DNA of 64,000 bases from Clostridiales bacterium (lineage in GTDB: Bacteria; Bacillota; Clostridia; Lachnospirales; Lachnospiraceae), in NCBI GenBank assembly GCA_012839295.1, contig DUNO01000020.1:39296-103295 (forward strand). Reading direction: 5' to 3'. Position numbers and translations under genes: made by a program. The notes under the pieces were generated by a model. The model ran no database searches. It saw only the letters and a list, made by a program, of their open reading frames with translations, and was not told the DNA's origin. Shown here in pieces: positions 41,328 through 50,415 of the stretch (positions are counted from its first letter, which is position 1; every line of letters begins with the position of its first letter).

Positions 41328-42029
41328 ATGTACTTGGAAATCAAAGATATGAAGAAAAGCTATGGAAGCGGAGGCAGCTATGTTGAGGTATTAAAGGGGA
41401 TTACGACAGGGATTGAACAGGGACAGATGTGCGTGATCTATGGACCCAGCGGCTCCGGAAAATCGACCTTCCTGAATACAATCGGAGGTTTGGATACCTT
41501 GGATTCCGGCTCCATCCAGGTGGACGGCAGGGAGATTGTGAACCTGAAGCCGGAGGAGCTGGCAGATTACAGGAGGGATAACCTTGGTTTTATATTCCAA
41601 TTTTATAATCTGGTTCCCAACCTGACAGTCCGTGAAAATATTCAGGTATGCGAATATCTGACGGAGCACCCCTTGCCTATGGAGGAACTGCTGTTACAGC
41701 TGGGGCTTAAGGAGCATCAGCACAAATTCCCTTCACAGCTGTCCGGAGGACAGCAGCAGCGCTGTGCCATCGCAAGGGCGCTGATCAAGAACCCAAAGCT
41801 TCTCCTTTGCGATGAGCCGACAGGAGCTTTGGATTCCCGGACTTCCCGTGACATACTGGTGCTGCTGGAGGAGATCAACCAGAGGTATAAGACCACGATG
41901 CTGATTGTCACGCATAATAATGCGATCAAGGATATGGTACATAAGGTGATAAAGATCAAGGATGGGCAGATCAGCAAGGATTATATGAATGAAAGACGAA
42001 TTCCGGCAGCAGAATTGGAGGATTTGTAA
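41328..42029 (+). CDS. MacB/LolD-type ABC transporter ATP-binding protein
   Basis: 233 residues. Walker A YGPSGSGKSTF, Q-loop region LGFIFQFYNLVPNLTVRENI, signature LSGGQQQRCAIARAL, Walker B LLLCDEPTGALD. The pattern is that of the LolD/MacB/FtsE group that works with FtsX-type permeases, which follows here one base later. Likely role: export or membrane extraction of antimicrobial peptides or lipids. ATG 41328 has AAGGAGG nine bases upstream, better than ATG 41319. Transcription is likely controlled by the TetR at 40433. Confidence 0.95.
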   Translation: MYLEIKDMKKSYGSGGSYVEVLKGITTGIEQGQMCVIYGPSGSGKSTFLNTIGGLDTLDSGSIQVDGREIVNLKPEELADYRRDNLGFIFQFYNLVPNLTVRENIQVCEYLTEHPLPMEELLLQLGLKEHQHKFPSQLSGGQQQRCAIARALIKNPKLLLCDEPTGALDSRTSRDILVLLEEINQRYKTTMLIVTHNNAIKDMVHKVIKIKDGQISKDYMNERRIPAAELEDL

Positions 42030-42030
42030 G

Positions 42031-44826
42031 ATGCAGAAACTGTTAAGCAGAAGGGTATTCCGTGAGCTGAGGAGCAATTTTTTCCGTTATTTCGCATTGT
42101 TTCTTCTGATTGTCCTGGGAATGTACATTGTTGTTTCCATTATTGGGGCGGCGGAGACCATTATCCTGGGTGTGGGGAATGCCCAACAGGAGAACCGGGT
42201 GGAGGATGGACAGTTTGGTGTGTTTGTTCCATTAAATAAAAGAGAAATTGCAGGTCTTGAAGAAAAAGGGGTCACGCTGGAGCAGGAATTCTATCTGGAC
42301 TATGTCCTGGGAGGAGAAGCAGGGAAGGAACAGAGAAAGAAAAAGGAAGATGGATTGAGCGGCAGGCCAGAGGATAGGACGGAGGTCAGAATCTATCGGA
42401 ACAGGGAACAGATTAACCTGATTAGTTTAAGGGAAGGGACAACCGCATCAGGGCGCGGCGAAATTGTATTGGAACAGCATTATGCTGACCAGCATGGACT
42501 GGGACTGGGAAATGAGATCACAGTAGGAGGCAGGAGCTTTAAACTGGTCGGGATCGGCAGCACGCCGGATTATGATGCGGCCTATAAAAGCATGTCGGAT
42601 TCCAGTGTAGAAAGCTATGCCTTTGGAACCGCATTTGTATGCAAAGAGGACTATGATATGCTTAAGGCCGAAGGAAAGAGCAGCAGGGCCGAGGAATATC
42701 AATACAGCTACCTCCTCAATGGTTCCATGCAGGATGATGAATTAAAGGAGTTAATCCGTAAATTCAAGCTGGATAGGAACCAGATTACGGATCCTTATTT
42801 TCTTGAAATTCTGGAGGAAGCGGAAAAGGTTAAAAATGAGATACAGGAGGGGATGCAGAAGCTGGTTGAGGGGACAGAGACGCTTGAGACCGGGTTAAGC
42901 GGGATTATAGTTAATAATCCGGAAATTGAGACAGGGGTAGAAGAGATATTTGCCAATGCCTTAAATAGCACTAACAAAAAGCTTCAGGAAAGCGGGTTGC
43001 CTGTAACCCTCACCCAGGAGCAATATGCCGGGCAGCTGGAGGCTTTAATCCAGGCTTATGGTGAACGCGATGCCACACTGGGCAATTACCTGGCCTTGGC
43101 AAAACATCAGCTGATACAGCTGGGAACCTTCCGGGAAGGGGTAAAGGAATATCTGGCAGGAACCGAACAGGCCAGGAAGGGAGCGGCCAAATTATCCTCC
43201 GGTGCTGCCGCACTGAAGAAGGAGGCGGATGGGCTGGTTTCTGATTATTTTCAGTTTGAGTATGATAACCTGACCTACTTTATGCCCCGGGATAACAATA
43301 TGAGGATCGGAGCCTCCATAAATGATGTTATGATCAATAAATATGCCGGAATAGCTGCCGGTGTGATTGTCATGGCCTTGTTTACCTATGTGATATCCGT
43401 CTTTGTCATACATGGAATCGAGCAGGAGGGCAGTGTGATCGGCGCTTTGTATTCCCTGGGAGTGAAAAGGAAGCAGCTGGTGCTCCATTACCTGATTCTG
43501 CCGGTTGCCGTTACCTTTCTGGGCGGGATAGCAGGAACAGTACTTGGATTTATGCCCTGCGGGATCAATGTCCAGATGGCGGATTCCCTCGGTTATTTTT
43601 CCTTGCCCTTATTAAAAACCCAATATCCGCCCTATCTGATGCTTTACGGTATCATAATGCCGCCGGTGATTGCAGCTCTTGTAAATTATTTTGTAATCGG
43701 TAGAAGTCTGAAAAGGCCCGCATTGTCGCTCCTGAGGATGGAGCAAAAGAGAAACGGGATTAAGAATATCGAGCTGGGTAAGCTTGGGTTTGTAAGAAGA
43801 TTCCAGCTCAGGCAGCAGCTCCGCGAGCTCAGGTCCGCCCTTACAGTAATCCTTGGAATGTTTATTGCTCTCTTGATCCTGATGCTGGGAGTGAATTGTT
43901 ATGTGCTTAGCAGGAGTTTTCAGGTTAGAAGCGGGGAGGATACAAAATATGAGTATATGTACACCTATAAGTATCCGACAGAGGAGGCTCCGGAAGGCGG
44001 TGAAGCCTGCTATATGGAGAGCCTGAAAAAGGAGGCATACGGGTACCGGCTGGATGTCAGCCTGCTTGGTATTGATGGTGATAACCCGTATTTTAACATA
44101 GATGTATCAGAAAAAAAGAATGAGATTACCATATCGGATGCAGTGGCATCTAAATTCAAGCTTGTAGAAGGGGATCAGCTGATACTGACGGATGATGTGA
44201 ATAATCAGAATTATGCATTTACAGTAAAAGACATTGTACCATATTCGGTGGGGCTATATGCATTCCTGGATCTGGATGCCATGCGCGGGCTGTTTGGGCA
44301 GGAAGGAGATTATTATAATATAGTATTATCCGATCATGCGCTTCCCATTGATGAGGGCAGGCTTTATGCCACCATATCGAGGGAAGATATTATGAGAAGC
44401 TCCGAGGTGTTCATCAACCAGATGCGCCCCCTGGTCATGACCATGGTCTCGGCTGCGGTACTGATTTTTATTGTTGTCATGTATCTGATGATAAAGGTAA
44501 TGGTCGACCGCTCAGCCTTCTCCATATCATTAATGAAGATATTTGGTTATCGGAAGAAGGAGATCAAACGGTTATATTTAAACGGGAATTTCTTTTTGAT
44601 TGCCATTGGAGCAGTTCTTTGCATCCCTTTATCAAAGCTGTGCATGGATGCCCTGTATCCTTATTTGATCTCTAATGTGGCTTGCGGCATATACCTTGCC
44701 TTTTCCTGGAGGATATATGGGGGTATTTATCTCGGGATTCTGCTCTGCTATCTGGTAAATAATCAGGTCTTGGTGGGAAGGCTGGGTAAGATGGTACCTG
44801 CACAAGTGTTAAAAAACAGGGAATAG
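42031..44826 (+). CDS. FtsX-type ABC transporter permease
   Basis: 931 residues. An N-terminal helix (YFALFLLIVLGMYIVVSIIG), an extracytoplasmic domain of about 360 residues with coiled-coil character near 270-300, then two FtsX-like helix bundles (IAAGVIVMALFTYVISVFVI; SAAVLIFIVVMYLMIKVMVD) separated by a second outside region. This topology is found in MacB-type and lipid/peptide-export permeases. GGAGG precedes ATG 42031. It forms a two-gene operon with the ATPase and ends at a clear terminator. Confidence 0.92.
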   Translation: MQKLLSRRVFRELRSNFFRYFALFLLIVLGMYIVVSIIGAAETIILGVGNAQQENRVEDGQFGVFVPLNKREIAGLEEKGVTLEQEFYLDYVLGGEAGKEQRKKKEDGLSGRPEDRTEVRIYRNREQINLISLREGTTASGRGEIVLEQHYADQHGLGLGNEITVGGRSFKLVGIGSTPDYDAAYKSMSDSSVESYAFGTAFVCKEDYDMLKAEGKSSRAEEYQYSYLLNGSMQDDELKELIRKFKLDRNQITDPYFLEILEEAEKVKNEIQEGMQKLVEGTETLETGLSGIIVNNPEIETGVEEIFANALNSTNKKLQESGLPVTLTQEQYAGQLEALIQAYGERDATLGNYLALAKHQLIQLGTFREGVKEYLAGTEQARKGAAKLSSGAAALKKEADGLVSDYFQFEYDNLTYFMPRDNNMRIGASINDVMINKYAGIAAGVIVMALFTYVISVFVIHGIEQEGSVIGALYSLGVKRKQLVLHYLILPVAVTFLGGIAGTVLGFMPCGINVQMADSLGYFSLPLLKTQYPPYLMLYGIIMPPVIAALVNYFVIGRSLKRPALSLLRMEQKRNGIKNIELGKLGFVRRFQLRQQLRELRSALTVILGMFIALLILMLGVNCYVLSRSFQVRSGEDTKYEYMYTYKYPTEEAPEGGEACYMESLKKEAYGYRLDVSLLGIDGDNPYFNIDVSEKKNEITISDAVASKFKLVEGDQLILTDDVNNQNYAFTVKDIVPYSVGLYAFLDLDAMRGLFGQEGDYYNIVLSDHALPIDEGRLYATISREDIMRSSEVFINQMRPLVMTMVSAAVLIFIVVMYLMIKVMVDRSAFSISLMKIFGYRKKEIKRLYLNGNFFLIAIGAVLCIPLSKLCMDALYPYLISNVACGIYLAFSWRIYGGIYLGILLCYLVNNQVLVGRLGKMVPAQVLKNRE

Positions 44827-44879
44827 CATTTTGGGAAGATGGGATCAAGTGATGGATCTGGGTTGCAGTTTTAGTGATG

Positions 44880-44930
44880 ACATAGACATTTTGACCAATA
44901 GTTGGTTAAAATGCCTATGTTGTTTTTTAT
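44880..44930 (+). terminator. terminator of the ABC exporter operon
   Basis: ACATAG-CATTTT-ACCAA pairs with TTGGT-AAAATG-CTATGT, followed by TGTTTTTTATG. Confidence 0.9.
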
Positions 44931-44999
44931 GATCTAAAATAAAAATATTTTTACTGCAATATTAAATTTAGGAAAGCGACCATGTATGCAGCTTATCCA

Positions 45000-45251
45000 T
45001 TAACCGTGAAGTCCCTTTGACTGTCTTTCCATATCCTCCACAACAATATCATAGATCTCACCCAAAGAAGCACAATATTCCAGCAGCTTCCAGGGAGTGT
45101 TGGTGTGGAAATGGATCTTTATCAATTCCTCATCACCAACTGCAAGTAAGCAGTCACCCTCGATATTTTTGGTGATATATTCGTTAATCTCATCCTCGGA
45201 AAGATTATTTCCTTCAATTAATAATTGTGTGTCATATTTAAATTCAAGCAT
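45000..45251 (-). CDS. FakA-like middle-domain protein, stand-alone
   Basis: 83 residues. The sequence (FKYDTQLLIEGNNLSEDEIN; GDCLLAVGDEELIKIHFHTN) matches the region of FakA/YloV fatty-acid kinases between the DhaL ATP-binding domain and the C-terminal domain (yCTeflieG..l...ei.., GDSlvvvgDe.lvKvHvHtn.PG). No kinase domain is present. It may be a regulator or partner of a full-length kinase elsewhere. ATG 45251 follows GGAGG by six bases; the ATG two codons earlier touches the site. It has no neighbours in the same direction. Confidence 0.75.
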   Translation of the reverse strand: MLEFKYDTQLLIEGNNLSEDEINEYITKNIEGDCLLAVGDEELIKIHFHTNTPWKLLEYCASLGEIYDIVVEDMERQSKGLHG

Positions 45252-45469
45252 AGACATCCTCCTTTTTAAAATTTTACCGGTTAAAATGATTATACTTTTC
45301 CAGGTTCATGCAGTCAAGCTGTAGCTATATATGGCGGATTTTTAAAAGTAATAAGGAAACAAAGATTGGACACCATAAACAATGGGAGGAGCAAAAAAGA
45401 AATGATAAAAAAATCCAAACTTTTTCCTTTCAACGGTTATCTATATAATATACACAAAATGATAAGTTC

Positions 45470-45982
45470 ATGGAGAGAGGAACAGTGAATGGCTTGAATA
45501 CTACAATTTATGATGAGCTGGTAGGACATATCCTGAAGCATCAAGATAAATTTTATAGGATTGCATATTGTTATGTTTACCAGAAAGACGCTGCATTGGA
45601 TATTGTCCAGAATGCTATTTGCAAGGCACTGGAGAATTACCAGAATTTAAGAAATGAGAATGCAATTACAACGTGGTTTTATAGGATCCTGATAAATGAA
45701 AGCTTATCTTATCTAAGAAAATCCAAGAGGGAGGTGTTATGCGAGCCTGGCGAAATAAGGGAAGATATCTATTATGAGGAAGCCTATGAAGCGAAGCTGG
45801 AGGTATATCAGCTGGTATGTAATCTGCCGGAGCAGATGAAAAGCATAGTTATATTGCATTATTTTGAAGGATTGACCTTAAAGGAGATATCCGAGGCCTT
45901 GGATGTTAATCTAAATACTGTTAAAACCAGATTATATGCCGCTTTACGGCGTTTAAAGAAAGAGATGGAGGTAGAAATATGA
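45470..45982 (+). CDS. ECF sigma factor (SigV-like)
   Basis: 170 residues. Region 2: FYRIAYCYVYQKDAALDIVQ, NAICKALENYQNLRNENAIT, TWFYRILINESLSYLRKSKR. Region 4: MKSIVILHYFEGLTLKEISE, ALDVNLNTVKTRLYAALRRL. The match and the gene that follows fit the SigV group, which in B. subtilis and Enterococcus responds to lysozyme. ATG 45470 has no clear site; GTG 45485 with GGAGAG is an alternative. The stop overlaps the next start by ATGA. Confidence 0.9.
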   Translation: MERGTVNGLNTTIYDELVGHILKHQDKFYRIAYCYVYQKDAALDIVQNAICKALENYQNLRNENAITTWFYRILINESLSYLRKSKREVLCEPGEIREDIYYEEAYEAKLEVYQLVCNLPEQMKSIVILHYFEGLTLKEISEALDVNLNTVKTRLYAALRRLKKEMEVEI

Positions 45983-46980
45983 AAAATTTAAAAGATGGAA
46001 AGGAAATTTATGATAATATTAAAATACCGGAAGAAATGGAGCAGAATATAAACGATCTGATTGAAAATAACAAGAACAGAGCAGACACGTTTAGCCAGTC
46101 AAAGGTAATAGAAGTCCCGATAAGCAAACGAAGACGGCCGGCCGCTTACCTGCGGTATACGGCAGCAGCAGCGGCAGTCGTGCTGATATCCTTTACAACC
46201 GTCCTGAATTCCAGTGAAGTCTTTGCAATGAGCGCAGCTAAACTACCTGTTGTTGGAGCAATCGCCAGAGTTTTGACGGTGCGTTCTTACGAAAGCTCAG
46301 AGGATAATAAGAATATCACAGTGAAGGTTCCGGAGGTTGTAATGGATGGGGACCAGAATGATGCAATTGAATCTTCCACTTCCGGAGCTGTCAACAGCGC
46401 GGGATCAAATGATACACAGGCAGGAGTGACGGGAACACCCCCCATTGTCGCTGATGTGAACGCCAGAATCGATAAAATAGTCGAGGATTACCTGGCAGAT
46501 GCAAAGGCAAGGATGCAGGCGGATAAGGAAGCATTCCTTTCCACAGGCGGCACGGAGGAAGAATGGAATAAAAGGGATTTAGAGATCAATGTTGACTATG
46601 AGGTAAAATATGACCAGGGAAACCGCCTTTCCCTGATGCTGTCTGCAGACGAAAGCTGGTATGGAGCCTATGATGTGAAATATTTCTTCAACCTTGACCT
46701 GGCTGAGAACAGAGAGCTTACCTTAAAGGACGTATTAGGCGAGGATTATGTGAAGATTGCAGATGACAGCATTATCCGCCAGATGAAGGAAAGGGCAGAT
46801 GCCAACCCGGATTATGTATATTGGGGAGTAACGGATAACGATTCTTCCATGGAGGGATTCACGACCGTGGATGAGAATACGAAATTCTACTTGAATTCAG
46901 AAGGAAAGCCGGTAGTATATTTTGACAAATACGAAGTGGCTCCGGGCTTCATGGGAGCACAGGAATTTGTAATTGAATAA
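45979..46980 (+). CDS. membrane anti-sigma factor, RsiV-like (DUF3298 region)
   Basis: 333 residues: cytoplasmic sigma-binding segment (1-55), one membrane helix (YTAAAAAVVLISFTTVLNSS), the conserved PVVGAIARVLTVRSYE block, a Ser/Thr/Gly linker, and an outer domain with DUF3298-like sequence (YDVKYFFNLDLAENRELTLK, DVLGEDYV). In B. subtilis RsiV holds SigV until it binds lysozyme and is cut by signal peptidase and RasP. The neighbouring sigma gene and the domain order suggest the same mechanism. No obvious target gene such as oatA lies beside it. Confidence 0.85.
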   Translation: MKNLKDGKEIYDNIKIPEEMEQNINDLIENNKNRADTFSQSKVIEVPISKRRRPAAYLRYTAAAAAVVLISFTTVLNSSEVFAMSAAKLPVVGAIARVLTVRSYESSEDNKNITVKVPEVVMDGDQNDAIESSTSGAVNSAGSNDTQAGVTGTPPIVADVNARIDKIVEDYLADAKARMQADKEAFLSTGGTEEEWNKRDLEINVDYEVKYDQGNRLSLMLSADESWYGAYDVKYFFNLDLAENRELTLKDVLGEDYVKIADDSIIRQMKERADANPDYVYWGVTDNDSSMEGFTTVDENTKFYLNSEGKPVVYFDKYEVAPGFMGAQEFVIE

Positions 46981-47234
46981 TAGGGATTTTGTAAATTGAA
47001 CAGCTAAGAATTTATAATTGAAAATGAAACAGGGGCGTATAATCAAAATGGGACATTCATACTTGGTGTGGATGTCCTGTTCATTTTCTGTTTGTCACAT
47101 GCTTTTGATGTTTCAACATGGAAAGCCACAATAACCATTGTTATTCCGGGAATCTTCGTGTAGAATTTGTCTTGTATGGTCCATATCATGTTATATGAAG
47201 TGATTTATCCAAAAGTGCAAGGGAGGCTATTATT

Positions 47235-47846
47235 CTGAAGAAGGAAGAGTTTTTAAGACGGCAGCCGGGAATAATAGGAGAAGAAAAATACAGGAAATAT
47301 GCAGTATTGATTCCTATGATTGATATCTCGGGAACCAAATATTTATTATTTGAAAAAAGATCCAATAAATTAAGGCGCCAGCCGGGAGAGATCTGTTTTC
47401 CCGGAGGCAAGCTGGAGCCGGGGGAATCCCTGGAGGAATGTGCCCTGCGTGAAACGGTGGAGGAGCTGCAGGTCAGCCCCCAGCAAATCGAGCTATTGGG
47501 GGCGGGCGATATCTATATATCACCCTTTAACCTGTTGATCTATACCTTTATCGGCATCATAAGGGATTATCAGGACACCTTTGGTGCTGATGAGGTAGAA
47601 GAGGTGATAAAGGTGCCCTTAGGATTTTTCCAGGAGTACCCGCCGGAGAAATATGAGAGCAAGCTAATCCATCAATTGCCGGAGGATTTTCCCTATGAGT
47701 GGATACAGGGAGGAAGAAAATATCCATGGGCAAAAGGCTCCCATGATATCTTATTCTACCGGTATGAAGACCTGACGATTTGGGGCATGACAGCCCAAAT
47801 TGTGAAGTCGGCGGTGGAATTGATGGAGGAATACGGGATAGGATGA
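47235..47846 (+). CDS. NUDIX hydrolase, CoA pyrophosphatase-like, probable CUG start
   Basis: 203 residues. The Nudix box is clear: GGKLEPGESLEECALRETVE, EL; just upstream LRRQPGEICFPGG matches the NudL/CoAse signature, an enzyme that splits CoA to phosphopantetheine and 3',5'-ADP. The first ATG in frame (47307) would cut off the first strand of the fold and has no ribosome site. CTG 47235 lies eight bases after GGGAGG and gives LKKEEFLRRQPGIIGEEKYR, the expected N-terminus; no ATG, GTG or TTG lies upstream before a stop. I annotate CTG. Confidence 0.85.
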   Translation: MKKEEFLRRQPGIIGEEKYRKYAVLIPMIDISGTKYLLFEKRSNKLRRQPGEICFPGGKLEPGESLEECALRETVEELQVSPQQIELLGAGDIYISPFNLLIYTFIGIIRDYQDTFGADEVEEVIKVPLGFFQEYPPEKYESKLIHQLPEDFPYEWIQGGRKYPWAKGSHDILFYRYEDLTIWGMTAQIVKSAVELMEEYGIG

Positions 47847-47889
47847 TGTGATTCCAAGCATAGGAGCGGTTATGTAGTGGTAAAAGCTA

Positions 47890-47919
47890 TTGACAAATCA
47901 TACTTAGCTCCCTTATACT
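47890..47919 (+). promoter_or_regulatory. promoter of a short leader or small RNA
   Basis: TTGACA (47890-47895), 18 bases, TATACT (47914-47919). It faces the GH43 gene, but an intrinsic terminator lies between. Confidence 0.75.
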
Positions 47920-47925
47920 AATCTT

Positions 47926-48040
47926 AATTGAATAGCCTTCAGAGTGGATCAACTGCTTTGAAGGGAATAAGTAACAAAAGTCTAACACTTTTGGTTGATA
48001 TTGCCATTTTGGTAATTAAACTAAAAGTGTTTTTTATTTG
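47926..48040 (+). ncRNA. candidate terminated leader or small RNA before GH43
   Basis: From the promoter above, a transcript of about 110 bases would contain a first hairpin (CCTTCAGAG with CTTTGAAGG, one G-T) and then a terminator (AACACTTTTGGTT 47984-47996 with AACTAAAAGTGTT 48019-48031, followed by TTTTTATTTG). The GH43 start is 90 bases further on. No known riboswitch or RNA-antiterminator family is recognised. It is either a conditional terminator for the xylosidase gene or a stand-alone small RNA. Confidence 0.5.
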
Positions 48041-48125
48041 AAAAAAATTAGAACATACAATTTATGCAGTTCTTAAAGAAGTATAATTAGCAATCAAGAA
48101 GATATGAATGTGAGGTATTTAAATT

Positions 48126-49763
48126 ATGAGTGAGAGAAAAATCCAAAATCCAATTATTGCAGGCTTTTATCCGGATCCATCGATCTGCCGGGTAGGAGAT
48201 GATTATTACCTGGTATGCTCCAGCTTTGAGCTGTATCCGGGGATTCCGATCTTCCATAGCAGGGATTTGGCAAACTGGGAGAAGATCGGGCATGTGATGA
48301 CACTGGGGAATGGATTCCATGTAGAAGCGAATGCTATGGTCGGAGGGGTAATGGCTCCTACCATCCGTTATCATAATGGAGTATTCTACATTATCAATGC
48401 AAATTTTTGCGATAGGGGCAATTTTATTGTCACGGCTACAGATCCAAAAGGCCCCTGGTCAAAGCCCCATTGGCTTACGGATGTACCTGGGATTGATGCC
48501 TCTTTGTTTTTTGACGATGATGGAAAATGCTATATCATGGGAACGGGAAATGTATGGGACAATGGAACGGGTGTAAAGGAACATGGAATCTGGATGGCGG
48601 AATATGATATCAATCACTATAGGCTGATCGGAGAGCCGGTGACAATCTTTAATAGTGCACTGCGGGTAGGGGCATCTCCGGAGGCTCCCCATATCTACCA
48701 TGTGGGAGAATATTATTATTTAGTAATTGCAGAGGGCGGTACAGAGCATTATCATACAGTTATGGTAGCGAGAAGTAAGGAGGTATTAGGCTGGTATGAA
48801 GGAAATCCCGCAAATCCCGTTATGACCCATCGGCACTTCGGGTTTGATTATCCAATTACCAATGTGGGACATGCAGACCTGATTGACACTCCAAACGGGG
48901 GCTGGTATGCAGTGATGCTTGGCTCCCGCTTGATTGATGGTAACCACAAGAACCTGGGGAGGGAAGTCTATATCTGTCCTTTTGTGTGGGAAAGGGAATG
49001 GCCGGTTTTCAGCCCCGGCACCGGAAAAATAGAATGGGAATATGACGCGCCCGCCCTTCCGTGGATAGAATATGAGAAGGAGGATGTACTGGATCATTTT
49101 GAACAGGATGATCTTAGAATGTCATGGACCTTCTGGGGAACACCCTATGAAAAGTTTTATCAGATAGCTGATTCCAAGCTTCGCCTGCAATGCAGGAAAG
49201 AAAATATGACACCAACGATTTTACCCCTTTCCCTGGGTCAAGAGCCGGTCAAGGATCATGTAATCAGCTTTATCGGAAAAAGACAGGCATATATAGATTA
49301 TCAGATGATGGCACAGATAAGCTTTTACCCCGGGGAAGGAGAGACGGCCGGAGTTGCCATTACACAGGCGATGCACCACCAGCTTCGTATGGAGCGGACC
49401 TGTGAACATGGCAAACATATATTAAAGCTGGTCATGTCCACTACGAAGTATGACAGACCTCCCTATATTCCTGGGTTCTCCTATGAGCATACGGAGGAAA
49501 TACTGGCAAGCGCTCCTTGTGAAGAAAAAGACCTTATCATCGGTTTTTATGCAAAGGGACAAAGCTATGATTTTGTATATGGAACGGACAGGGATACTAT
49601 GAAATATTTAATAGAAAATGTTGACTGCGGAAAAATAAACCCGGAGTATGTCGGGTGCATGGCTGGATCCCTGATCGGAATCTTCGCTTCGGCAAACGGT
49701 AAGAACAGCAATAATTATGCTGAATTCGACTGGTTTGAGATAAAAGAGGCTGTAAAGGAATAG
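48126..49763 (+). CDS. glycoside hydrolase family 43 (beta-xylosidase/arabinofuranosidase-like)
   Basis: 545 residues without a signal peptide, so it acts on imported oligosaccharides. The N-terminal five-blade propeller shows the GH43 base in FYPDPSICR (Asp17), the pKa-modulating Asp in GIDASLFF and the acid Glu in ASPEAPHIYH. The C-terminal 200 residues are the beta-sandwich common in GH43 xylosidases (LRLQCRKENMTPTILPLSLG). It should release xylose or arabinose from hemicellulose oligomers. The ribosome site is weak (GAGG ten bases upstream). A terminated leader precedes it. The VOC gene follows after 51 bases. Confidence 0.94.
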   Translation: MSERKIQNPIIAGFYPDPSICRVGDDYYLVCSSFELYPGIPIFHSRDLANWEKIGHVMTLGNGFHVEANAMVGGVMAPTIRYHNGVFYIINANFCDRGNFIVTATDPKGPWSKPHWLTDVPGIDASLFFDDDGKCYIMGTGNVWDNGTGVKEHGIWMAEYDINHYRLIGEPVTIFNSALRVGASPEAPHIYHVGEYYYLVIAEGGTEHYHTVMVARSKEVLGWYEGNPANPVMTHRHFGFDYPITNVGHADLIDTPNGGWYAVMLGSRLIDGNHKNLGREVYICPFVWEREWPVFSPGTGKIEWEYDAPALPWIEYEKEDVLDHFEQDDLRMSWTFWGTPYEKFYQIADSKLRLQCRKENMTPTILPLSLGQEPVKDHVISFIGKRQAYIDYQMMAQISFYPGEGETAGVAITQAMHHQLRMERTCEHGKHILKLVMSTTKYDRPPYIPGFSYEHTEEILASAPCEEKDLIIGFYAKGQSYDFVYGTDRDTMKYLIENVDCGKINPEYVGCMAGSLIGIFASANGKNSNNYAEFDWFEIKEAVKE

Positions 49764-49814
49764 AGTGGACTAACGGCAAATGCCCGTTAGTGTGAATGGA
49801 GGAATTGTCATAAT

Positions 49815-50309
49815 ATGAGGAATAAACTGGTGAAAGGTATTTCCCACATTGCGTTTAATGTAGCCGATATGGAGCGATCCATCGACTTTTACTGCAATGT
49901 GTTAGGATTGGATAAAATATTCGAAATAATGATTCCAGAAAACATCGCAGAAATATTTCCAGGGAATCCAATTACAGCATTAGCAGGAAAGCCAGGGATT
50001 GTCTGTCTCCAGGTAGCACCCGGGGAATTCATAGAATTATTTTATCCAATGCCAGATACAGATTTACATTCAGGAGGACCTAATTATACAAGGATTGGAT
50101 ATGTGCACCTGAGCCTGGTGGTTTATGATATCCATGATACCTCAGAAGTAATGAGAAAACATGGAGTTACGATAGACACTGAAATTTCCAAGGGACCAGA
50201 CAATACCTTTCAGTTTTGGATAAAGGATCCGGATGGAAACCGGATAGAGTTTATGCAATATACAGATCAGTCTTATCAGGTCGTATATGACAAGGCTAGT
50301 CTGCCATGA
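49815..50309 (+). CDS. VOC-family (glyoxalase/dioxygenase fold) protein
   Basis: 164 residues with paired beta-alpha-beta-beta-beta modules: ISHIAFNVADMERSIDFYCN, VLGLDKIFE in the first, YVHLSLVVYDIHDTSEVMRK and IKDPDGNRIEFMQY in the second. Metal ligands of the fold are plausible (His in SHIAF, Glu in FIELF, His in YVHLS, Glu in RIEFM). It may be a lactoylglutathione-lyase-like or epimerase-type enzyme; the substrate is unknown. Context behind a GH43 gene suggests sugar metabolism or methylglyoxal defence. It ends at a shared bidirectional terminator. Confidence 0.88.
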   Translation: MRNKLVKGISHIAFNVADMERSIDFYCNVLGLDKIFEIMIPENIAEIFPGNPITALAGKPGIVCLQVAPGEFIELFYPMPDTDLHSGGPNYTRIGYVHLSLVVYDIHDTSEVMRKHGVTIDTEISKGPDNTFQFWIKDPDGNRIEFMQYTDQSYQVVYDKASLP

Positions 50310-50352
50310 TAGTCATTTAAGTTAATCTGCATACACAGCAGGAACATAAAAC

Positions 50353-50414
50353 AAACAGTCGGTGGACTTTAAGTAAGAGCCTGATATGCGCCCTTTCAGC
50401 CCACCGACTGTTTT
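50353..50414. terminator. bidirectional terminator between the VOC and UroD-like genes
   Basis: AACAGTCGGTGG (from 50354) pairs with CCACCGACTGTT (50401-50412) over 12 bases, with a long loop and TTTTCC following. Confidence 0.85.
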
Positions 50415-50415
50415 C

